In this document: positions 50,376 through 59,029 of the stretch, piece by piece
How positions within the stretch are numbered: position 1 is the first letter of the stretch
How the letters are laid out: the number at the start of each line of letters is the position of its first letter
Assembly (NCBI RefSeq): GCF_001028175.1
Contig: NZ_AEJF01000136.1
Span: forward strand, 20,867-84,866
Reading direction: 5' to 3'
Length of the DNA stretch: 64,000 bases
From: Caballeronia mineralivorans PML1(12)
GTDB taxonomy: Bacteria > Pseudomonadota > Gammaproteobacteria > Burkholderiales > Burkholderiaceae
Program-made: the position numbers and the translations under genes
Notes under the pieces: generated by a model
What the model saw: only the letters and a program-made list of their open reading frames with translations
Told to the model about the DNA's origin: nothing
Databases searched by the model: none

Positions 50376-51314
50376 TCATTCGAATCGCCGCGCCAGCAAA
50401 CACAGGATTTCATACATCAGCGTAGCGGCAACAAGCGCAGTATTACCGCTCGGATCGTAAGGCGGTGACACTTCCACCACATCACCGCCGATCCAATTCA
50501 ACCCGTCGAGTCCGCGCAGCAACGCCAGGGTTTCACGCGTCGTCAGCCCACCTATTTCAGGCGTGCCCGTACCGGGCGTGAAGACCGGATCGAGCCCGTC
50601 GACATCGAGCGAAAGGTAGGTCGGGCCATCACCCACCACCTTGCGTGCTTCATCGATGATCGCACCCACGCCCCGTGCCTCGAACTCTTCGATAAACACC
50701 ACCCGCATGCCGCTCTCCAGCGAATAGCGCCAGCCTTCGTCGGAATTCTGCGCACCGCGAATGCCGATCTGAATGGTCCGCTTCGGGTCGAGCAAACCCG
50801 CTTCCACCGCACGGCGAAACGGTGCGCCGTGCGTGAATTTCGATCCCTTGAAATTATCCCAAGTGTCCGTGTGTGCATCGATATGCACCATGCCGATAGG
50901 TTGCTTCGGCGCCATCGCCTGGAAGATCGGATAGGTGATGGAATGATCGCCGCCCGCGCTCAACGGGATCTTGCCAGCCGCGAAGACGGGCTCGAAGAAA
51001 CGCCGGATGTCCTCATGCGAGCGTTCCAGATGATAGAGGTCGGTGAAGGGCACATCGCCTATATCGCCCACGCGGCAGACATCGAACGGATTAAAACGTG
51101 TCACATGATGGATCGCACGCGTCATGCTCGACATGTTGCGAATCTCGCGCGGACCGAAACGCGCACCAGGTCGCGCTGTTACGCCGCCGTCGAACGGCAC
51201 GCCGGCCAGCACGATATCGAGTTGATCGATACTCGTGCAGTACGGCACGCGCATGAAGGTGGGAATGCCGCTGAAACGGGGTAACGCCATCTGGCTTCGA
51301 TCGGTGCCGGGCAT
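50376..51314 (-). CDS. Agmatinase/ureohydrolase family protein
   Basis: A 312-residue ureohydrolase with the full set of manganese ligands: GGDHSITYP, DAHTDTWD and SLDVDGLDP, plus GTGTPEIGGL near the active site. The family hydrolyses guanidino compounds to urea and an amine: agmatine, guanidinobutyrate, guanidinopropionate or guanidine itself. The neighbours (DUF1989, amidohydrolase, amino-acid ABC transporter) suggest a guanidino or ureido amino compound, not necessarily agmatine. It is the last gene of the cluster, 10 bp after the XRE-cupin regulator. Confidence 0.88.
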   Translation of the reverse strand: MPGTDRSQMALPRFSGIPTFMRVPYCTSIDQLDIVLAGVPFDGGVTARPGARFGPREIRNMSSMTRAIHHVTRFNPFDVCRVGDIGDVPFTDLYHLERSHEDIRRFFEPVFAAGKIPLSAGGDHSITYPIFQAMAPKQPIGMVHIDAHTDTWDNFKGSKFTHGAPFRRAVEAGLLDPKRTIQIGIRGAQNSDEGWRYSLESGMRVVFIEEFEARGVGAIIDEARKVVGDGPTYLSLDVDGLDPVFTPGTGTPEIGGLTTRETLALLRGLDGLNWIGGDVVEVSPPYDPSGNTALVAATLMYEILCLLARRFE

Positions 51315-51324
51315 GAGGTTCTCG

Positions 51325-51966
51325 TCAGAAGGTAGGCGGTGTATTGGTCCACAGCACGCGTGTCACAGTCTTGCCGGGGTTGCGATAGCTGTGCGGCACC
51401 GTGCTGGGGAAATAGAAGGTGTCGCCGGCATGCAGCAGATAACAGTCATCGCCGAGCGTCAGTTCGAACTCGCCTTCAATCACATAACCGAGTTCTTCGC
51501 CTGCATGGCTGATCTGCTCGTCGCTGCTGGCAAGCGGGGCGATCACGTGGATATCGCTTTGCAGCAGTTGTCCCGCAGCGGGCACGATCACCCGTTCAAG
51601 CATGATCGAAAGACGCTTGCCGGCAGACGGGAACTCGGTGGTGGGACGCTCGTTCGCACGCTGTACGGGCGATGTATTGATGTCCGGTCCCGAGACGAGC
51701 GCACCCACGTTGGTCGACAACGCCAGCGCGATCTTGTGCAGCGTGGCAAGCGAAGGCTGCGCGTGGCCGCCTTCGAGTTTGGACAACATGCTCTCCGAGC
51801 AACCGGCCTCCGCTGCGAGCGCTTTCAGCGTCAACTGCTTGACCATGCGCGCGTGTTTGAGACGCACGCCGAGCGCCGCGGCCGGATCGGGCTGCGCTTC
51901 GAGCGGCTTGGCTTGTGCCCGGCGCGGGTTCGCCGGTTTGCGTGTTGCAGTTTTTTTTGTGGCCAC
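51325..51966 (-). CDS. XRE family regulator with C-terminal cupin domain
   Basis: A 213-residue regulator: a lysine-rich tail, an XRE helix-turn-helix at about 35-90 (RLKHARMVKQLTLKALAAEA, then CSESMLSKLEGG), and a cupin domain at about 130-205 (ISHAGEELGYVIEGEFELTL and HAGDTFYFPSTVPHSYRN). The start was placed at a GTG (51966) with GAAAGAG upstream, since the longer open frame runs back into the DUF1989 gene. XRE-cupin proteins usually control transport and catabolism of polyamines or amino acids, which fits its position in this nitrogen cluster. Confidence 0.87.
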   Translation of the reverse strand: MATKKTATRKPANPRRAQAKPLEAQPDPAAALGVRLKHARMVKQLTLKALAAEAGCSESMLSKLEGGHAQPSLATLHKIALALSTNVGALVSGPDINTSPVQRANERPTTEFPSAGKRLSIMLERVIVPAAGQLLQSDIHVIAPLASSDEQISHAGEELGYVIEGEFELTLGDDCYLLHAGDTFYFPSTVPHSYRNPGKTVTRVLWTNTPPTF

Positions 51967-51995
51967 CGGGAAGGCTCTTTCTAAAAGTAGGGGAT

Positions 51996-52688
51996 CTACG
52001 CGAGCACCGTGAACTCGACTTCCAGCGGATTGAGCGCGTTGATCGGAATAATATCCTGCGGGCAAGCGGACATCACCACGACGCAATCCATCAGCGCCTT
52101 GATATCCACGTAATCGCTCGCCTTCGATACCGGCGCGAGCCATTCGATCGAATAGTCCGGCTTGATCGGAATGTTCATCCACAGGTTGAACGGTTGCGGC
52201 ACTTCGCGGGCGCGCAGACCGATTGCCTTCAGCGCCATGCGCATGTTGTCGGCGCAGTTATCGTGATAGCCGGCTACGCCCAGGTTCTTGTAGCGATACA
52301 GGTCGCAGGCGGCCATCAGCGTGTCGTGCACACCCGGCGATGTGTCCGTGACGAACTCGGCAATCGGTCGGCGATGATTGGTCATCAGCGGATCGCCAGC
52401 CTGCGGAATCACCTTGTCGAGCGATGCGCGTGCATGTTCGAATGACAGGAATTCATCGAGGTGATCGGCGTTGAAGATCCACGTATCGCAGACCTGGGTG
52501 CCATGTGTATTCGTGATGCGGATCGTCTGGCCCGACTTCACGCGCACCGCGCGGCCATTGCGCGCCGGGACCGTGTACGTCTTGCCGATCTCGGGCGTGC
52601 CGTCGGCGGAAATGGGTTCGCGCAGCGTGGCGTTTTCGCCGAGTGCGTGGCTGTTGTCGTGACGATGTTCAACGTGCGGCGTGCTCAT
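51996..52688 (-). CDS. DUF1989 (urea carboxylase-associated) family protein
   Basis: A 230-residue DUF1989 protein. GAAGGAGTCACC precedes its ATG at 52688. Recognised from YTVPARNGRAVRVKSGQTIR, THGTQVCDTWIFNA, DTSPGVHDTLMAACDLYRY and YHDNCADNMRMAL, with the conserved cysteines and histidine likely to bind a metal. Paired DUF1989 proteins form carboxyguanidine deiminase in guanidine degraders; here there is only one, next to an agmatinase-family enzyme and an amidohydrolase and without a carboxylase gene, so it may act on a different ureido or guanidino compound. Confidence 0.85.
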   Translation of the reverse strand: MSTPHVEHRHDNSHALGENATLREPISADGTPEIGKTYTVPARNGRAVRVKSGQTIRITNTHGTQVCDTWIFNADHLDEFLSFEHARASLDKVIPQAGDPLMTNHRRPIAEFVTDTSPGVHDTLMAACDLYRYKNLGVAGYHDNCADNMRMALKAIGLRAREVPQPFNLWMNIPIKPDYSIEWLAPVSKASDYVDIKALMDCVVVMSACPQDIIPINALNPLEVEFTVLA

Positions 52689-52713
52689 GGTGACTCCTTC
52701 GGTCGTATCGGTT

Positions 52714-53964
52714 TCAAGGTGCTTCGTTGCAGAGATTAACCAGGCAGTGCGCGAGTGCGCGTGCGCCCAGTACAAGGTGATCGTCGTCGGTGGCTTCCAG
52801 CGGGTTGTGGCTGATGCCGCCGCGACTCGGAACAAACAGCATCGCGCTCGGGCAATGTTTCGCCAGATACATGGCGTCGTGAAATGCACCCGACGTGATG
52901 CTCAGCGATGGCACGCCAAGCGCGTGGCATGCATCGGCTACGCGTTGAATCACGGCGGGTGCGAAGTCGACGGGCGGATGAATGAAGAGCGCCTCCGATG
53001 TCACGGCGTTTCGCGCCGTGCAGTCCAGAAGCTTGCGATCGAACGCGCCGAGCACGGCCGGGTCCGGATGGCGGAAGTCGATGCTGAACGTGACCTCCGA
53101 TGCAATCGTGTTGATCGAGTTTGGCAGCACGGTCCAGCGGCCGAAGGTGATGCGGGTGTCGTCGCCGCCTAGCTGATGCGCGAGGGCCGCGATCTCGGCG
53201 CGTATGCGCACGGCGAGCGTCATGGCGTCGTGGCGCGCATGCATAGGCGTGGTGCCCGCGTGCGCTGCGACGCCCTTGCAACGCACCGCGTACCAGCGCA
53301 CGCCTTGAATGCCCTTGACCACGCCGAGGGGAATATTGGCGAGTTCGAGCAACGGTCCTTGCTCAATATGCAACTCGATAAACGCATGCGCCGCCTTTTC
53401 TACGGCACGCGTTTCGAGCGTGGGAAACGCTTCACAGTGAGTAGCAAGTGCGGCGGCGAGCGTGATGCCATCGCCGTCTTTTGCCGGGTAATAATGCTCG
53501 AGCAAACCCGGATCGACGAACGCGCTCGATCCCATCGCGCCCGGTTGAAAACGCGTGCCTTCTTCGTTGGTCCACGCCGCGACTTCGAGCGGGCGGCGCG
53601 TTTGGATACCGGCATCGTTCAGTGCGGCGAGGCATTCGAAGCCTGCGAGCACGCCGTAGCAGCCATCGAGCTTGCCGCCGGTCGGCTGCGTATCGACATG
53701 GCTGCCGGTCATTACCGGTGGAAGGGCTTCGAGACCCGCGCGACGGAAAAACAGGTTCGCGCAGGCGTCGGTGCGTACGGTGCAGCCGAGCGTGATGGCG
53801 CGTTCGATCAGATGGCGCCGCGCGTGTATGTCCGTGGGAGACAGCGCCGGGCGATCCACGCCTCCGTCTTCGCCCGCACCGAAATGAGCTAGCGTTTCGA
53901 TGGAATCGAGCAGACGCGATGCATCGACATAAGAGCTCGCCCTGAGTGCGTCGTCCTGCATCAT
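52714..53964 (-). CDS. Allantoate amidohydrolase/N-carbamoyl-amino acid hydrolase family (M20/M28-type)
   Basis: A 416-residue zinc amidohydrolase of the Zn-dependent hydantoinase/carbamoylase type. It shows MTGSHVDTQPTGGKLDGCYG (first metal ligands), WTNEEGTRFQPGAMGS (catalytic glutamate), ELHIEQGP, HAGTTPMHARHDA and SGAFHDAMYLAK near the end. Such enzymes remove carbamoyl or ureido groups from allantoate, ureidoglycine or N-carbamoyl amino acids, releasing ammonia and CO2. The ATG at 53964 overlaps the ABC ATPase stop (ATGA), so it is translated with the transporter. Confidence 0.88.
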   Translation of the reverse strand: MMQDDALRASSYVDASRLLDSIETLAHFGAGEDGGVDRPALSPTDIHARRHLIERAITLGCTVRTDACANLFFRRAGLEALPPVMTGSHVDTQPTGGKLDGCYGVLAGFECLAALNDAGIQTRRPLEVAAWTNEEGTRFQPGAMGSSAFVDPGLLEHYYPAKDGDGITLAAALATHCEAFPTLETRAVEKAAHAFIELHIEQGPLLELANIPLGVVKGIQGVRWYAVRCKGVAAHAGTTPMHARHDAMTLAVRIRAEIAALAHQLGGDDTRITFGRWTVLPNSINTIASEVTFSIDFRHPDPAVLGAFDRKLLDCTARNAVTSEALFIHPPVDFAPAVIQRVADACHALGVPSLSITSGAFHDAMYLAKHCPSAMLFVPSRGGISHNPLEATDDDHLVLGARALAHCLVNLCNEAP

Positions 53965-54764
53965 GCGACTCCAGTGACAGAGGTCAGACTGCGATCGAAC
54001 CACGGCTTCAGGAACTGCTGCAAACGCGGCGTGCGAGTGTTGCCGAAAATCTGTTCTGGCGGTCCGGCTTCCACAATCTGCCCGGCTTCCATGAACACTA
54101 CGTGGTCCGAGATCTTCGCAGCGAAGCTCATCTCGTGCGTGACCATGACCATGGTCATGCCGTCTTGCGCAAGCGAACGGATCACGCTCAATACTTCTTC
54201 CACGAGTTCAGGATCGAGCGCAGAGGTTGGCTCGTCCAGCAGCATCACTTCCGGTTCGATTGCCAACGCGCGCGCGATGCCCACGCGTTGTTGCTGACCG
54301 CCGCTGAGAGACGTGGGGTAAGCATCCGCTTTTTCAGCGAGGCCGACGCGCGTAAGTGCAGCCAGCGCCTGTTTATGCGCATCGGCCCTGCTCGTTTTCT
54401 TCGACAACACCAGCGGCGCAGCCACGTTACCCAGCACGGTCATGTGCGGCCAGAGATTGAATTGCTGGAACACCATGGACACAGGCCGACGAACTTCCGC
54501 GATGCTCTTTTCACTATCGCGATCACGTTCCGAGCGGCCCGCCGAGCGGTAACCGAGCAACTGGCCTTTGATCCACACTTCGCCTTCATCGTAGGCTTCG
54601 AGGAAATTCATGCAGCGCAGCGCGGTCGTCTTGCCGGAACCCGAAGGCCCGATCAGCGAGACTATTTCACCGCGCGTCACCGCGAGGTCGATGCCCTTGA
54701 GCACGCGATTGGCGCCATACGATTTACCCACGGCGCGCAGTTCGAGAATGGGCAATGAACTCAT
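53961..54764 (-). CDS. Polar amino acid ABC transporter ATPase
   Basis: A 267-residue ATPase of the GlnQ/HisP type: Walker A GPSGSGKTT (about 40-48), signature LSGGQQQRVGIARAL, Walker B VMLLDEPTSALDP and the H-loop VTHEMSFA. The gene overlaps the upstream permease and the downstream amidohydrolase by 4 bp each. ATG at 54764 was chosen over an open frame that extends 27 codons further into the permease. Confidence 0.93.
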   Translation of the reverse strand: MSSLPILELRAVGKSYGANRVLKGIDLAVTRGEIVSLIGPSGSGKTTALRCMNFLEAYDEGEVWIKGQLLGYRSAGRSERDRDSEKSIAEVRRPVSMVFQQFNLWPHMTVLGNVAAPLVLSKKTSRADAHKQALAALTRVGLAEKADAYPTSLSGGQQQRVGIARALAIEPEVMLLDEPTSALDPELVEEVLSVIRSLAQDGMTMVMVTHEMSFAAKISDHVVFMEAGQIVEAGPPEQIFGNTRTPRLQQFLKPWFDRSLTSVTGVA

Positions 54765-55414
54765 GAAGTTTTCCGCGAAGGAGCAATCATCGCCTGCGCA
54801 CACCGAGCGGCGATGGCGATGCATTGCGTGAGAAGCCAGTAGCACACGATCAACATCGCGTACGGCGCGATGTACGTATAAGTCGAGGCGACAATGTCGC
54901 TTGCCGTCATCGTCAATTCAGGCACGGTGATGATCGACGCCACTGCGCTTTCCTTAATGACAAGAATGGTCTGGTTCGCGAGCAACGGAATGGCAAACGC
55001 GATCGCCTGGGGCATTTCGATGCCGCGAAAAGCGGCCCACCGGCTGATGCCAAAGGCGCGCGCCGCTTCCATGTGGCCGCGCGGAATGCTGGCCCAGCCG
55101 GCGCGAAAAATCTCCGCGAAGTAGGCCGCGGAATAGAACGCCAGCGACACAATAGTTGCCTGCACGGCGGTCATGGTGATGCCGATCACGGGCAAGCCAA
55201 AATAGACAATCACGAGTTGCGACAGATACGGCGTACCACGCACGAGCCACACATAGACGCGATACGGTCCAGCAAGCCAGCGCGGAAACCGCAGCCGCAG
55301 CGCGTTCAACACGAAGCCACCCAGCGCGCCGATAAAGGCCGCGAGCAAGCTGACCTCGAGCGTAACGAGGATGGCTTCGGCGAAGCGCGGTATGAGCGAG
55401 AGGAAACTGTTCAT
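54761..55414 (-). CDS. Polar amino acid ABC transporter permease
   Basis: A 217-residue membrane protein with five to six hydrophobic segments and the family's LVRGTPYLSQLVIVYFGLPV and the EAA loop AGWASIPRGHMEAARAFGIS. With the second permease (55422) it forms the channel of a His/Glu/Gln-type importer. The TGA overlaps the ATPase start. Confidence 0.9.
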   Translation of the reverse strand: MNSFLSLIPRFAEAILVTLEVSLLAAFIGALGGFVLNALRLRFPRWLAGPYRVYVWLVRGTPYLSQLVIVYFGLPVIGITMTAVQATIVSLAFYSAAYFAEIFRAGWASIPRGHMEAARAFGISRWAAFRGIEMPQAIAFAIPLLANQTILVIKESAVASIITVPELTMTASDIVASTYTYIAPYAMLIVCYWLLTQCIAIAARCAQAMIAPSRKTS

Positions 55415-55421
55415 AGATGGC

Positions 55422-56084
55422 TCAGGCTCGCCGCGCCACGCGCCGTTCGATACCCCGGCCGGCGAGCGACAGCAGCGAAGTGATCGCGAGATAGAAGCAC
55501 GCAGCGAGCGTGTAGACCTCGAGCGGCCGGTAACTGACCGAAGACAATTGCTGGCCGACGCGCATCAGGTCGGTGACGGCAATCACCGACACTACCGCCG
55601 ACGCCTTCACGATATCGATCATCTCCGACACCAGCGCCGGCAACGTCAACGCAACCACTTGCGGAATCTCGACGTGCCACAGCGTCTGGCGGCGCGTGAG
55701 ATTGAAGGTCTGCGCCGCTTCGATCTGCCCGCGCGGAATCGCGATAAAACCGGTGCCGAGAATCTGCGACTGATACGCCGCCGTATTCATCGATAAGCCC
55801 ACGGCCGCCGCGACTACACCAGGGATGGCCCACCCGAGCCCCGATGGCACGTAAAAAAACACCAGCAATTGCGCGAGCACTGGCGTGCCGCGAAAGATGC
55901 TCACGTAGGCCCGTGCGGCCGTGGCCAGCGTGCGGCTCTTGCTCGCCGACATCATGTAGATGAAGATGCCCGCGAAGAAGCCGCACGCCACCGCGATCGC
56001 CGAGAGCCACAGCGTCGTGATGGCGCCGTCCAGCAGTTGCGGCAGATAACCGAGACAGCGCGCGAGGAGATCGGGCGGATTCAT
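55422..56084 (-). CDS. Polar amino acid ABC transporter permease
   Basis: A 220-residue membrane protein with the same architecture: IFRGTPVLAQLLVFFYVPSG and the EAA loop TGFIAIPRGQIEAAQTFNLT. It lies 7 bp upstream of the other permease and 15 bp downstream of the binding-protein gene. Confidence 0.9.
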   Translation of the reverse strand: MNPPDLLARCLGYLPQLLDGAITTLWLSAIAVACGFFAGIFIYMMSASKSRTLATAARAYVSIFRGTPVLAQLLVFFYVPSGLGWAIPGVVAAAVGLSMNTAAYQSQILGTGFIAIPRGQIEAAQTFNLTRRQTLWHVEIPQVVALTLPALVSEMIDIVKASAVVSVIAVTDLMRVGQQLSSVSYRPLEVYTLAACFYLAITSLLSLAGRGIERRVARRA

Positions 56085-56099
56085 GTCGATGGATACTGC

Positions 56100-56957
56100 T
56101 TACATCGACGGTTCGGGCATGGCGTCGGCGGGAACGTCCATGGTCGTGCCGAACCACTTCATCTGCAGCGCTTTCATGGTGCCGTCATGATTCGCGCGTG
56201 CAATGCCGTCGCTGAAGAGCTTGAGCAGCGTCGCGCTGTCGGTGTCCTTGCGCGCGACCCACGCGAAATAGCTCTTCGGTCCAATGCTCTGCGGCAGCAG
56301 GGTGAACACGCCCGGACGTGACTTCAGCAAGGGTCCGAGATTCGAGACCGACTGCGCGACCGCATCGAGCCGGCCCACCGCGAGATCCGCATAAGCTTCG
56401 TCGAAGGCAACGTATTGCTTGATCTGCTTGATACCCGGACCGCCGGCGGCCTTCAGGTTCTTGTCGAGTGTCATCAACGCCTGCAATTGTGCCGAGCCCG
56501 TTTGCGATCCGACGATCTTGCCGTTCAGGTCGTTCGGCGACTTGATGGAAGCTTCGTTCGAACGCACCAGCACACCTGCGGTTGCATCCGCAATGGGCAA
56601 CGTGAACGCGAAGTGGCTCGCGCGATCCTTATTGACGGTGACGGCGGTGATCACCATGTCGAAGCGTTTTGCGTCAAGGCCCGGTAGCAAGCCCTGGAAC
56701 GGCAGGTCGAGTTGCTTGAGCTTGACGTCGGGCAACGACTTCAGCACGTATTGCAGAAGGTCCGCGTCATAACCGACGATCTTGCCGTTCTCGATAGACT
56801 CGAACGGGGCATAACGCGCTTCCGTTCCCACCGTGATTTCCTTGTTCGCCTTCACGCGTGCGAGCAGGTCGCTGCTTTGCGCGTGACCCGGGATCGACGC
56901 GCACAGCGCAAGCGCGCCGGTCATCGACAAGACAAACGTACGGAGTGACTTATGCAT
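56100..56957 (-). CDS. Periplasmic substrate-binding protein of polar amino acid ABC transporter
   Basis: A 285-residue exported protein. Residues 1-26 form a signal peptide (VLSMTGALALCASIPGHAQ). The body is an SBP_bac_3 fold: ITVGTEARYAPFESIENGKI and GYDADLLQYVLKSL at the start, and FDMVITAVTVNKDR in the middle. It is the first gene of the cluster on this strand, so the whole set down to 50376 may be one transcript controlled from the promoter region upstream of it. Ligand unknown; a guanidino or ureido amino acid would fit the enzymes downstream. Confidence 0.9.
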   Translation of the reverse strand: MHKSLRTFVLSMTGALALCASIPGHAQSSDLLARVKANKEITVGTEARYAPFESIENGKIVGYDADLLQYVLKSLPDVKLKQLDLPFQGLLPGLDAKRFDMVITAVTVNKDRASHFAFTLPIADATAGVLVRSNEASIKSPNDLNGKIVGSQTGSAQLQALMTLDKNLKAAGGPGIKQIKQYVAFDEAYADLAVGRLDAVAQSVSNLGPLLKSRPGVFTLLPQSIGPKSYFAWVARKDTDSATLLKLFSDGIARANHDGTMKALQMKWFGTTMDVPADAMPEPSM

Positions 56958-57319
56958 GATGCTCCCGTGCGGCCACGCCGCAAAGATGGGTTAGTGAGTG
57001 TATTCAAGTAACTTGAATAAAATTCACTATGCATGAAGTGTGCCACATAAAACAGGCTTGTGCGGGTGTTAATTGACGCGACCTGCGTGCACCGTCGTGG
57101 AATTTGAAAGAGGTCAGGCACCGATAAAGTGCCGTCATGCACAACGTAACGACAGGATGGTCGTTCGCTTGGGGAGGGATAGGGTTGCCGCCGCAAAAGG
57201 CGCGGCCAAGCCCTATATAGATGGATGGAAGCCGCGCGGAGGGCCGTACGCGGTTTTGAAGAAAGCGGCTTAGAGCCGCTCCAAGGGTAGGTCAACCCAT
57301 GCCTGCGAAGGCAAGCGCT
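56958..57319. other. Promoter region of the nitrogen cluster, no gene
   Basis: About 360 bp between the binding-protein gene (reading left) and the SDR remnant. It contains the 17-bp palindrome at 57002-57018 and a small inverted pair (GGCAC/GTGCC) at 57117-57133. AGCGGCT/AGCCGCT near 57265 forms a further short hairpin. No gene seen. Confidence 0.5.
57002..57018. promoter_or_regulatory. Perfect 17-bp palindrome, candidate operator
   Basis: ATTCAAGTAACTTGAAT has 8-bp arms around one base. It sits 45 bp upstream of the binding-protein start, in the position of a promoter-proximal operator. The XRE-cupin regulator encoded in the same cluster is the obvious candidate to bind it, though this is inference. 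Confidence 0.55.
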
Positions 57320-57856
57320 TCAGATCTGCGCGTACCCGCCGTCGACGCACAACTCGCTTCCAGTCATGAAGCTGCTGTCATTAGACGCAAGGAAGAGTGC
57401 GGCAGCGGCGATTTCGTCCGGGTCCCCCATGCGCCCAAGAGGGGTTTTAGCGATCAGGCCGGCCATCATGGCTTCCTGCTGGCCGCTGCGGGCCAGTCCA
57501 TTGAGCAGACCCGGTGTGGAAGTCGGGCCTGGCGAAAGCACGTTTACACGAATTCCGGTCCCCACTAAGTCCAGCGCCCAGCTTCTTGCAAAATTGCGAA
57601 TGTCGGCCTTCGATGCACTATAGACGCTGAAGGCAGGCGTTCCCATCTGATCCGTCGTCGAGCCGGTAAGGATGATCGACCCACCCGCTGTCATCATCGG
57701 CAATGCTTTCTGAACGGTGAACAGAGTTCCCTTGACGTTCACGCCGAAAATCCGGTCGAACGATTCTTCGGTGATCGAACCAATCGGCTGGGTGTCTCCC
57801 AGTCCCGCATTGGCGAGCAATACGTCGATGCGTCCTTTCGCGGCCTTTACCGTAAC
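57320..57856 (-). pseudogene. Short-chain dehydrogenase, N-terminus lost
   Basis: The minus-strand frame keeps the rear two thirds of an SDR: DVLLANAGLGD (the NAG motif), ILTGSTTDQMG, the catalytic YSASK, SPGPTSTPGLLNG and a C-terminal TGSELCVDGGYAQI. The N-terminal cofactor loop TGxxxGIG and the first beta-alpha units are absent; the coding sequence joins transposase sequence at about 57850. The remaining part could start at an ATG within, but without the Rossmann loop it cannot bind NAD(P) normally. Confidence 0.7.
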
Positions 57857-58054
57857 CTAAACAACCTTGTTGAGCAGGACCATCGAGCGATCAAACGTGT
57901 TGCGCGGCCGATGCTTGGGTTTAAGAACTTTCGCTGCGCTCGCATCATCTTGTCTGGTATCGAAGTTATGCACATGATCGCGAAAGGACAGATGCAGACT
58001 GGCGTCGACCAGAAACGCTCAGCCGCCGAACAGTTCTACGAACTTGCAATTTAA
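57851..58054 (+). mobile_element. IS6-family transposase C-terminal fragment
   Basis: The plus-strand frame encodes NLNNLVEQDHRAIKRVARPM, then LGFKNFRCARIILSGIEVMH and a C-terminal AAEQFYELAI, the end of IS6/IS26-type transposases (DHRAIKRR ... MLGFKSF). Only about 67 of some 230 residues remain. Its left border coincides with the break in the SDR gene, so the insertion probably truncated that gene before most of the element was lost. Confidence 0.75.
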
Positions 58055-58440
58055 GCATTCCCATCAACTTTGCATCGAATCGCCTGGAAATCCCTACCCC
58101 GACAGAACCCGAACTCGTCCTGCGGGCGGACGAGCCAAAATTTATTCTAAAAACTGAGACACCCGATCAATTCGGTCTTGGCGGCACACCTACACTCCTC
58201 GTCGTCAATGCGTCGGGGGATTGCATTGGCTTTGCCGCAGGTGCTGGCAACGAGTATTTGGGCCGTGGTCGGAGGAACCTGTTGCTCTGGCTATCGTTTC
58301 GCTCTGGCGTTGCATCTGGGCAATGGCTGTCGTGCGTCATCGCTTCCCAATCCCACTGTTTATCGTGTCCATCCGCAGATGATCGCTGCGAGTTTGGGTG
58401 ATTTCCAACGCATTAGAGTTTCTCATTCCCGGAGAGGTTC
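58055..58440. other. Region upstream of the T6SS operon
   Basis: About 385 bp between the IS6 remnant and tssB. It should contain the promoter of the T6SS operon. I see no strong palindrome and no protein-like frame with a ribosome site; GGAGAGG lies directly ahead of the tssB start. Confidence 0.4.
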
Positions 58441-58977
58441 ATGTCCAACAGTTTACAGCAGTGGGTGGGACGTAATCGCCCCCCGCGCGTTCAGATTACC
58501 TACGATGTCGAGCTCGGCGATGCCGTCGAAAAGCGTGAATTGCCCATGGTGGTTGGCCTGCTCGCCGATCTTTCGGGTCAACCTGCAGTGCCGTTGCCCA
58601 AGCTCAAGGAGCGCCGCCTCGTCGAAATCGATCGCGACAATTTCGACGAAATCATGAGCAAGATCCGTCCGCGCCTCGATCTGTCGGTACCCGATACGAT
58701 GAAAGGCGAAGGCAATCTGAAGGTTGAGCTGAATTTCGAAAAGTTCTCCGACTTCCATCCGGAGAGCCTGGTGAGCCAGGTACCGCGCCTCGCCAAGCTG
58801 CTCGAAGCCCGGCAACAGTTGCGCGATCTGCTTGCGAAGCTCGACGGCAACGACGAGCTGGACTCGATGCTCGAAAGCATTGTGCAGAACTCCGAAGAAC
58901 TGAAGAAGGTGCAAAGCCAGGCACATGCTGGCGATACGTCCGGGGCGCCAGTGGCCGAAGGCGCGCCGTCTGAGTGA
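58441..58977 (+). CDS. tssB: Type VI secretion sheath small subunit TssB
   Basis: A 178-residue TssB (VipA/ImpB). It pairs with TssC to build the contractile sheath. Landmarks: NRPPRVQITYDVELGDAVEK, ELPMVVGLLADLSGQP, DRDNFDEIMSKIRPRLDLSV and LNFEKFSDFHPESLV. GGAGAGG precedes the ATG. It is the first visible gene of the operon, 53 bp before tssC. Confidence 0.95.
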   Translation: MSNSLQQWVGRNRPPRVQITYDVELGDAVEKRELPMVVGLLADLSGQPAVPLPKLKERRLVEIDRDNFDEIMSKIRPRLDLSVPDTMKGEGNLKVELNFEKFSDFHPESLVSQVPRLAKLLEARQQLRDLLAKLDGNDELDSMLESIVQNSEELKKVQSQAHAGDTSGAPVAEGAPSE

Positions 58978-59029
58978 CGGACCCATTCTCCGCGTCGCTG
59001 ACGCAACGAACTCCCCAAGGGGGATCCAG

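Noticed and set aside
51967..52182. Longer N-terminus for the XRE-cupin regulator
   Set aside because: It runs back into the DUF1989 gene in another frame; the GTG at 51966 has a suitable ribosome site and gives a normal-length protein.
58178..58657. Plus-strand open frame overlapping the start of tssB in another frame
   Set aside because: tssB has a clear ribosome site and family sequence in its own frame; the overlapping frame does not.
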